DNA of 64,000 bases from Blastocystis hominis. Its lineage: Eukaryota > Sar > Bigyra > Opalinata > Blastocystidae. Position numbers and translations under genes: made by a program. Of this stretch, positions 57,423 to 64,000 are shown piece after piece. A model generated the notes under the pieces. That model made no database searches. It worked only from the letters and a program-made list of their open reading frames with translations, and was not told the origin of the DNA. The stretch's first letter is position 1; each line of letters begins with the position of its first letter. The stretch covers positions 7,929 through 71,928 of the forward strand of contig NW_013171821.1 of assembly GCF_000151665.1 (NCBI RefSeq). The letters run 5' to 3'.

Positions 57423-58271
57423 ATGGAACGTCGTCCTCGTTAGATAATGAGAATGACAATTAGATAAATCGCACTCTTATAAAAGCAAAGTTCGTGATGT
57501 TCGTCGATTGTTGAAGAAAATCGGAGAGGATGATCCAAGAGCGGAGGGATTAAAGAAACAGATGAAAGAATATGAGTTATTTGTATTCCTTCTCTTTTTT
57601 TGTGATTTGTAGTCGTTCGTTTCTACAAATCACAAAAAAATGATGGAAAATCGATTAAAAGGAAAACGAGTAGGTTTTGGTTGCGATTCTTTATGGTAGA
57701 CGCGTTTTCTTGAGAAAATGAAGATTTTCCGAATGAGAGACAAAAAATCAGAAGTACCGATAACGTATTTTCGATTATTAGTAGACGTCCGAAGAACAAC
57801 CAGATTACGAGTCAATGCTCAAAGTACGCAATGATATTGGGTCTTTCAATGTAGTATGTCGAGTACTTTCCGGATTGTGAACAATATATTCCTCTTTTCC
57901 CCCACAAGCCACTGTCAGAAAGCAAACAAACGATGTGAGTGCTATTCTAGGCTTTGATTCTAGTCAAAAGAACATCATGGAGTATACAAAAGTAGCAAAA
58001 GAGGAAGAAGACAAGCTTCGCCAGGAGCATCGTACATTTTGCTGTTTTTTTTTTAAGACCAGTGTCTAACGACGTCAAATACCGCAAGTCGATTCTCCCC
58101 AAAATGCTGGAGATGCTGAACCGAATGCGCGAGACGGCTGCAGCTCGAGAAGCGCGCTCTTCCGACTCAGAGAAAGCGGATCCAAATGGCTCCGATGGCG
58201 AAGGCGAGGAAGTGGACAAGCTGGTGCAAGCAGACGACTTTTTTGCAGAGGAATACTCATGTTTTCGATAA
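57423..58271 (+). CDS. EFG1: EFG1-like rRNA-processing protein
   Basis: ATG 57423 ([20 protein letters not shown]), then [20 protein letters not shown]. Five further exons after introns of 25-31 nt give [60 protein letters not shown] and an acidic end ([32 protein letters not shown]). The R-rich first helix, the RFLEKMK segment and 'YV.YFP....YI.LF' fit EFG1, a nucleolar protein needed for 18S rRNA maturation. The encoded TAA is at 58269-58271. Alternatively GAA TA, four bases before TGTTTTCG, could become TAA directly after FFAEE. The 3' end overlaps the end of the convergent AspRS gene. Confidence 0.75.
57595..57640. repeat. Perfect 18-bp inverted repeat across an EFG1 3' splice site
   Basis: The left arm 57595-57612 (TTTTTTTGTGATTTGTAG) and right arm 57623-57640 are exact reverse complements around a 10-base loop. 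The left arm ends with the TAG acceptor of the EFG1 intron and the right arm lies in the next exon, so the pre-mRNA could fold a hairpin over the acceptor. Confidence 0.9.
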
Positions 58272-58277
58272 CAAACA
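58270..58277 (-). terminator. TGTTTGTT motif creating the AspRS stop
   Basis: Minus strand: AAT CCT T | TGAG | TGTTTGTT. Polyadenylation after the T at 58282 ends the protein at [10 protein letters not shown], where class IIb AspRS normally ends. Confidence 0.85.
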
Positions 58278-58281
58278 CTCA

Positions 58282-60275
58282 AAGGATTGCATCTCTTCGG
58301 ATCACGAGGGAACATGGAGGTGTAGCGAATGTTGGGCAGTCCCAGGAAGAGCATCACCACACGCTCCAGACCGATTCCGCAGCCCGCGTGCGGGTAGGCT
58401 CCGTGCGAGAAGGACTGGAGATAGGCGTGCAGCGACTCGATGGAAATGCCGCAGGCCTTGGCTCGCTCGGCGAGGAGCTCGGGATCGTGGATTCGCTGAG
58501 CACCGGACACGATTTCCTCTCCGCGAATGAAGATATCGTAGGAGTTGGAGAGCTTCTAGCGATGAGGAAAATCAAAAGGAAGGGACGGGATTGTGGGGGT
58601 CGGGCATCGTGTAGAAGGGACGGATGGAGAGCGGGAACTTGTCGAGGATGTAGAAGTCGGTGTTGTACTTCTCCTTGACCAGACGGCCGAGCTGCTTCTC
58701 CATCGGCGTGCTGAGATCGCCCATCGGATCCACATCGAATCCGTTGTCGATCAGCAGCTGCATGCCTTCAGAGTAGGAGAGAATGAGCGTCTGCTTGGGG
58801 TAGACGAGCGGGGTGAAGGGATGCTGCTGCTATGAATCAGAGAGAGAGCCGGAGACTCGACCTGCACAGCGTTGAGCTCCTTGGCGAAGCGAGCATTGAG
58901 GCCATCGAAGATGTACACGAACATGTTGGCAATCATGTTCACGGCCTCGTAGTAATGCTCTTTGATCGTCATCTCCATGTCCAGGCCCACGAACTCCGTC
59001 AGATGGCGGTGGGTGTTGGAGTTCTCCGCTCGGAACACGGGGCCGATCTCGAACACGCGCTCGAAATCCGCGCACGCCGTCGTCATCTGCTTGTACAGCT
59101 GCGGCGACTGCGCCAGACACGCCTGCGACCCGAAATAGTCCAGCCTACGCCTCACGCGCCCGCGCCTCGCTCACTTGAACACGTTCGACCCGCCCTCCGA
59201 CGTTCCGGGATTGATCTTGGGCGTGTGGATCTCCACGAAGTCGTTCTGCAGCAGGTACTCGCGGAAGAGCAGACACACCGCGCTGCTCAGACGGACGATC
59301 GCTTGGTTGCACGGCGTTCGCAGGTCGATCCAGCGGTAGTCCAGACGGGTATCGGGATTCACCGTGATGAACTTGCGGTCCTTCTCGTCCAGCGCTTCGT
59401 TGGCGGCGATCTCCGCGTCGGTGCGCATCGCAGAGTCCAGCTGGAAGGGCAGCTCGACCTTCACACGGGACACGACGAACACTTTCTGCACCGAGATCTC
59501 CACGTTCTTGAACGTGGCGGACTCGATGGGCGTCTCCACCTTCTGGACGATTCCGTAGATATCGATAATGCTCTCCTTGGGGATTTTGCCCGCGTAGTTC
59601 ACCATCGCCTTCGAGATCGCGCCGCCCTGGAACAGGCAGCACTGCACCGAGTCCACGTGCTGGCGGAGAATGATGAAGCAGCACTTGCCCTTGTGGTTGA
59701 CGTTGAAGGCGCGGCCGCGAATCAGAACTTCTTCGCCGATGTGGTTCTCAATCTCCTCCAGACTACACATTACGCTCGGCTCGAGAAACTACGGAGTCCA
59801 CTTTCTCTCGGTGCGCTCAGCAGACTGGCACAGAGGATAGTCTCCAAACATATCGTTGGCAGGCACAATGGCAGACTCCGAGCGGCTCTGCTCCTCAGCT
59901 CTCTTCAGCTTTCGGAGATCCTTCTTAGAGGGTCCAGCCTCCTGGATACTCAGCAGAAAACACAAAAAGCCCTACCTTCTTATCCTTTTGCTTCTTTTCC
60001 TTTTCCTGAGGCTCAAGGAACTTCTGGAGCTGCTCGACGCGAGCCTCCTTCTCCTTAATCAAGTTTTCGTCACCATTCTCATTCTTCAGCTTGGTGATCT
60101 CTTCCAGCAAATTTCCCATCTCAAGCTGCTGCGCTTCCTTCAGCTCCGTCTTAAGAGAGAAGAGCTTGTTCAACGCGGCAGAAATCTCCTCTTTGGGGGC
60201 TTTATTTGTCTTCAGTTCACGCACGACATTTCCCTGTTCTTCCACTTGCTTTCGCAATCCTTCTGTTGCTTCCAT
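58282..60275 (-). CDS. DARS: Aspartyl-tRNA synthetase with an N-terminal WHEP domain
   Basis: ATG 60275 opens a WHEP domain ([32 protein letters not shown]). A charged linker and introns of about 34 nt and 30 nt (59764-59793) follow, then the anticodon-binding OB fold ([20 protein letters not shown]) and the class II catalytic core of the archaeal/eukaryotic AspRS type: [80 protein letters not shown] and the end [10 protein letters not shown]. It charges tRNA-Asp in the cytosol. WHEP domains are well known in Glu-Pro, His, Gly, Trp and Met enzymes, not in AspRS as far as I know. No encoded stop at the conserved end; see the motif at 58270. Confidence 0.93.
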
Positions 60276-60525
60276 GGCGATTATAATGATGATTCTTCCA
60301 GGGCATTTGATAGTTCATAACCGCGGAACTGTCACCGGAAAAAAAGGCTTCTTTCTCGTTCACTGCAGGGCAAGTGCGCACGCCACTAGTATATTTCAGA
60401 ATAGAAAACTGTAAGAATTCGATAGGTGGAAACTTGGGTGGAAAGAGAAGAACGAGAACGATGGCTGGGCTGGGCGTTCTTGCAATGATCATTGTGGCTC
60501 ACGTATCCAGCATAAAATGTGGCAA

Positions 60526-60533
60526 AACAAACA
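60526..60533 (-). terminator. TGTTTGTT motif creating the HGH1 stop
   Basis: Minus strand: TTA GAA T | GCAA | TGTTTGTT. Polyadenylation after the T at 60538 gives DDLPDLE-stop; otherwise the frame runs on about 50 codons. Confidence 0.75.
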
Positions 60534-60537
60534 TTGC

Positions 60538-61860
60538 ATTCTAAATCAGGCAAATCATCCAAACCATCATCACTCTCTTCCTTCTCAGGACTCATCTCCT
60601 TTCCAGGCTCCGTAATTTCCTCCACAATCGGTCCATCCTTCTTTCGCGGGTGTTCTTCCTCCGCCATCAAATGCGTGACGACATCTCCAATCACATCCAC
60701 CACTTCCTGCGGCAGCAACTGCTCCATTGCTATTCCTCAGCCTCCCCCTAATCCCCTACCCATATGCATATCCCTCACAACAGGATAGACATTGGCCTCG
60801 CGCAAGAGCTCGCGTCCGTTCTGGTATTTCGTGATAATCAGCAGCAAATCCATCGAAATGCGAATGATTTCCACGTCCTTCTCGCGCTCCTTCACCGTCG
60901 AATACACGATCGGGTCCAGCTCTTTCTTCTCCACGCGATGGTCTCCGTTGAGGTTGGCGCACACGCGATACACGATGCCTTTCAGACGTCCGTCGGTGTT
61001 CCAGTTATCGACGAGCTGGTCCCAGTAATATTCGTCCAGCATGACGTTTCGGATCATGTTGATGATGCCTTTGCGGCGGATCGGATTCGCGGAGTTGATG
61101 AAGGGAATCAGCTTGTCGATTAAGTTGCGGTTCTTGTTCATTATGAGGTCACGGCCCTCGTAGAGCTATGCGTCGGAGAGAGAAAAGGCTGTGTACGCGA
61201 GTGATGTTGTTGAGAATTGTTGCGATGTATTGGTAGGGGTCCGCTTCGGTGCTCTCGACCGACGTTCGGAGGAACCACAAAACGAGACGGCAGAGGTGGA
61301 GGCCCTGAGGATGAGGCGAAGGATGTGGAGGTGGTACCTTTAACTTACCCTGCTTTTGTCGAAGTTGGAGAATGGCTCCCGCACCAATGTCGTTCTAGAA
61401 AATAGATGAGAGGGACTAGAAGGTACAGTGCTAACATTCGCTAATAACATCAAATTAAGGTTAATGAGCGGATAATTGTCTTCCTGAGGTCGAAACAAGG
61501 AATAATAGATACCATAAGATTCTCCATAAGCTTATCAACAAGTTCGTCATTTGCCATATCAGTAAGAACAGCAGCATTACCACACATATTAACAAGGGCG
61601 GTAATCGCCGATTTACTAATAGCCTACAATCACAACCACTTAAGAAACCAAACAATATTATCCCCGAGTAATTTGGTTAACGCCAGATGACCTTGTTTCT
61701 GGTAAATCATGTTGCAACCGTCCTCCGTAGATGTAAGACTGCATACAATCTCAGCAGCTTGCTGTCGGACCTGAGCTTGAGGATCTCTAGCACTAAGCGA
61801 AAAAAGCTAAACTATTTACTTCAACAGGGAGATTAAATCGACAATAACACTTTCGTCCAT
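60538..61860 (-). CDS. HGH1: HGH1-family protein (eEF2-folding cochaperone)
   Basis: ATG 61860 (MDESVIVDLISLLN, then ARDPQAQVRQQAAEIVCSL). Exons after introns of 26-30 nt give an armadillo-like protein: AISKSAITALVNMCGNAAVL, DMANDELVDKLMENLM, IDKLIPFINSANPIRRKGII-NMIRNVMLDEYYW, KYQNGRELLREANVYPVVRD-MH and AMEQLLPQEVVDVIGDVVTH. The FINS.NP.RR.G...IRNV segment and the GR..LR...VYPV.RD.H segment are diagnostic for HGH1, which assists folding of elongation factor 2. The acidic C-terminus DDLPDLE needs a polyadenylation-made TAA. Exon borders between 61140 and 61460 are approximate. Confidence 0.85.
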
Positions 61861-62121
61861 AGCAGAAGAGAATGGTATGGTTCAGTGAAGAGAAAAATGC
61901 AGTAGTTACATCCAAATTTCTAAAGGTGTTTTCTTCCATATACTGTAGTCGGACACATATTGACCACATAATCATTACAAAAACGATATGATGGTACAGA
62001 CTGGTTGTCTATAATGACTCCATTCAAAAGAGAATATAAGAATAAGAATCGCAGCGGAATTGTCAAAGTCGATAGATGAAACTCCCTATATCGTCATCGT
62101 ATTTATTTCTTGTACCATCAA

Positions 62122-62930
62122 ATGAATACCGTACTTCTAATTGTCGTGTTTATAATCTACGCAATCTTCTATCGGTTTCCTATTTTTCATTTGTTTTAGT
62201 GTAGATCTTTACCTGGGGGTTATGCAATTACTGTGTTTCTGACAATAGTGAGAAGTATATTTATGCCAAGACTGAAACATATGAATGATGGTAGGAAATA
62301 TAGTTGCTTTTTAGTAGTAGAGGACACAATGACATTTAGAACTTGGTTTTGTGATATTGACTTATACGGACACATGAACAATGGTTCCTACAATCTGTAC
62401 TGTGATTACGGTCGCTATGCCCTTGCGGTTCGCCTTTTTGGTATGAAGTGGTTCAACAATGCCTACTGTGTCGTCAGTACGTCGCATATTCAATATATTC
62501 GCTCCCTCCCCCTTTTTAAAAAGTTCACGTTGCGAACATCGGTTGTTGCTGTGAACGGAAAGAACGTTTGGTTCCGACAAAGGTAAATATGGAGTCAGCG
62601 TTTCATCCTAGCTTCGAAAGCGGTGGTAAGATGTACGCAGTTGCCAACATGAAGATGGTGTTCTTGAACAAGAACTACCGCAGCGTGTCTGGCCGTGATG
62701 CTCTTTCTGTATTATTATTATTTTCGATTATGTATGACGTATAGGCTTTCTGCTCGGAGATGGCTGCCAATGAGGAGTGGAATGATGACAAGCATTCGAT
62801 TCCTGAGTGCAAGAAGCTTGGCGAGCAATATCTCGCTCTGGATAACGGTATTCTGGCTTCTTCTGAAGCGATTTATGAGAAGAAGGGACTGAAAGTACAG
62901 GTACGATCATCACACGCCAAGTCACCTTGA
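62122..62930 (+). CDS. THEM6-like 4-hydroxybenzoyl-CoA-type thioesterase family protein
   Basis: ATG 62122 gives an N-terminal hydrophobic anchor (MNTVLLIVVFIIYAIFYR); a 31-nt intron follows, then LPGGYAITVFLTIVR. The hotdog fold reads CDIDLYGHMNNGSYNLYCDY-GRYALAVRLFG, SHIQYIRSLPLFKKFTLRTS and, after a 29-nt intron, SFESGGKMYAVANMKMVFLN. The HMNN motif and D..GR are typical of THEM6 and related acyl-thioesterase-like proteins. A 36-nt intron (62709-62744 approx.) precedes AFCSEMAANEEW. Stop TGA at 62930; a further intron and a later end are possible. TGTTTGTT lies at 62995. Confidence 0.8.
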
Positions 62931-62994
62931 AATGTTTGAGACACCAAACAATGAAATCAATGTCAAAGTCGAGGATCGCTGCTGTGTGACTTTG

Positions 62995-63002
62995 TGTTTG
63001 TT
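62995..63002 (+). terminator. TGTTTGTT 3'-end motif of the thioesterase-like gene
   Basis: Exact motif 65 bases behind the presumed TGA. Confidence 0.55.
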
Positions 63003-63103
63003 GGATGAGCCAACAAAGAAAAAGCAAGGATCTTTGGGGCATTCGAAGAAGCGTTGACTGCTCGTTGCTCCGAGCAACCTCCATTCTTTGATTCGTTTGA
63101 GTC

Positions 63104-63111
63104 AACAAACA
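63104..63111 (-). terminator. TGTTTGTT 3'-end motif of YIF1
   Basis: Exact motif on the minus strand, 19 bases behind the encoded TAA (63130-63132). Confidence 0.6.
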
Positions 63112-63129
63112 CATTCACACAGAGTACAT

Positions 63130-64000
63130 TTATCCCATATAGCGCCCGAGCAACCACATCAACACGACCTGCATCACGCTACTTCTACACCTCACTTCTC
63201 CCCTCCATTCCCACAATAACACAAAGTAATTTCGCAATCGTCGCTTCTTCCGCTCTTGTTCCTTCTCCTCATACACGATGGCCTTCAACGAGTGCATCTA
63301 TCCATCAGTCGCTTCTCCCGGCCTCACAGTAAAGAACATCATGCACACTCCCGTGTAGAGAAGAGACACAGTGTAGAAGGTGCGGTTGTGCGACAAGCAG
63401 TAGATCACGGAGTTGATACACAGACTAAAAATGCAAGGGAACGAGAGCGAGTACCCGACGAACTTATAGCTAATCAGAGAAAGAAGGTCCAGAATGGGCG
63501 CCGGGCAACTTATGAGGAAGAGAATCAGCTTCAAGAGGAGGAGCTGCATGGAATCGAGCGAAGAAAACTACCTCGAGAATGATCGAGACGGAACAGGCGG
63601 AGAGGGAAGTAGAAATGATTTGAGGGGAGAAGATTCCTTTGGTTCCGGCTGTAAAACCGACAGTTACGATGAATGTAAAGATCGCCATCAACGGAATGTA
63701 CAAGTCAAAGGCATAAACATCCTGACGAGGCGGGAGGTAGTACTTCTGACCATCCTCGCCAACGGTTATAAGGCGTTTCCAGGATTGAGACATAAAGGGG
63801 AATAAAATAAGCTATTTGTGAATGAACGACGAAACCAAAATACTCTCAATTTTGCAACGACGTACTGATTGCTGACTTGGAAGTACTTCTTAAAATTGTT
63901 CCACAAACCGGTCGCTTCGGGAGTATAATTATCCCACTTGGATTTCATGAGATTGGTTGTCTGGTTAAACGCCATATCAAACACGGCATTTCTACATAAA
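63130..64000 (-). CDS. YIF1: YIF1-family Golgi/ER membrane protein, 5' part outside the window
   Basis: The exons give FDMAFNQTTNLMKSKWDNYT, NNFKKYFQVSNQYVVAKLRV, KYYLPPRQDVYAFDLYIPLM-AIFTFIVTVG and several more membrane segments, then, after a 30-nt intron (about 63319-63348), MHSLKAIVYEEKEQERKKRR and a last hydrophobic end VVLMWLLGRYMG with TAA. The 'KYYFxVxNxYV..KL' and 'Y..DLYIPLMAF.TY' motifs are those of YIF1, partner of YIP1 in ER-Golgi vesicle traffic. The gene continues beyond base 64000, so the start is missing. Confidence 0.88.

Noticed and set aside
58832-60058. 408-codon plus-strand ORF
   Set aside because: Antisense shadow of AspRS; composition typical of reverse GC-rich coding sequence.

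Overview
The window is nuclear DNA of a compact eukaryotic genome, most probably the gut stramenopile Blastocystis. Three things seen directly point there. (1) Nearly every gene is cut by introns of only about 25-38 nt with GT..AG ends. (2) A TGTTTGTT motif lies just behind many coding regions. (3) At least six genes have no stop codon at the expected C-terminus, but carry a T in codon position 1 exactly four bases before that motif, so that 3' cleavage and polyadenylation would complete a TAA. Creation of stop codons by polyadenylation next to such a motif is known from Blastocystis. The species call is an inference from these signatures.

Layout. 1-7.5 kb: a non-LTR (LINE) retrotransposon with an ORF1/ORF2 frame break inside the endonuclease domain, ending in a TTTG repeat and a short CCCTAA telomere-like stretch, abutting the 3' half of a GT77-like glycosyltransferase gene. 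7.5-9.7 kb: that broken gene and an AT-rich gap. 9.7-18.1 kb: an EDR2/DUF1336 protein and an OCRL-type inositol 5-phosphatase (minus strand), an internally deleted Aquarius helicase (plus), and an Arb2-FYVE-AGC kinase fusion (minus). 18.3-24.5 kb: a PH-B56 PP2A subunit, two membrane proteins, an HSP70/110-like protein and a small unknown protein. 24.8-32.9 kb: ribosomal protein S3, cytosolic SHMT, a NatC/LSM-like subunit, a REEP/HVA22 protein, the cap m6Am methyltransferase PCIF1/CAPAM and CPSF100. 33-42.2 kb: a large ATR-type PIKK. 42.3-48.6 kb: a multi-span membrane protein, a DH-PH-zinc-finger-WW RhoGEF and a ureide-permease-like transporter. 48.9-55.9 kb: one giant gene with an acidic EEN-repeat region followed by a GLFG-repeat region, probably a nucleoporin. 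56.2-64 kb: a short-chain dehydrogenase, EFG1, a WHEP-AspRS fusion, HGH1, a THEM6-like thioesterase and YIF1 (running off the window).

The genes are mostly housekeeping: translation (RPS3, AspRS, HGH1, EFG1), mRNA 3'-end and cap processing (CPSF100, PCIF1), splicing (Aquarius remnant), DNA damage signalling (ATR), phosphoinositide and membrane traffic (OCRL, FYVE kinase, PH-B56, RhoGEF, YIF1, REEP) and nuclear transport. Genes lie head-to-head with 100-550 bp between starts, or tail-to-tail with ends that touch or overlap. The most interesting features are the polyadenylation-dependent stops, several unusual domain fusions, the EEN-GLFG protein whose only internal stops lie in a 30-nt intron, and a perfect 18-bp hairpin over a splice site.
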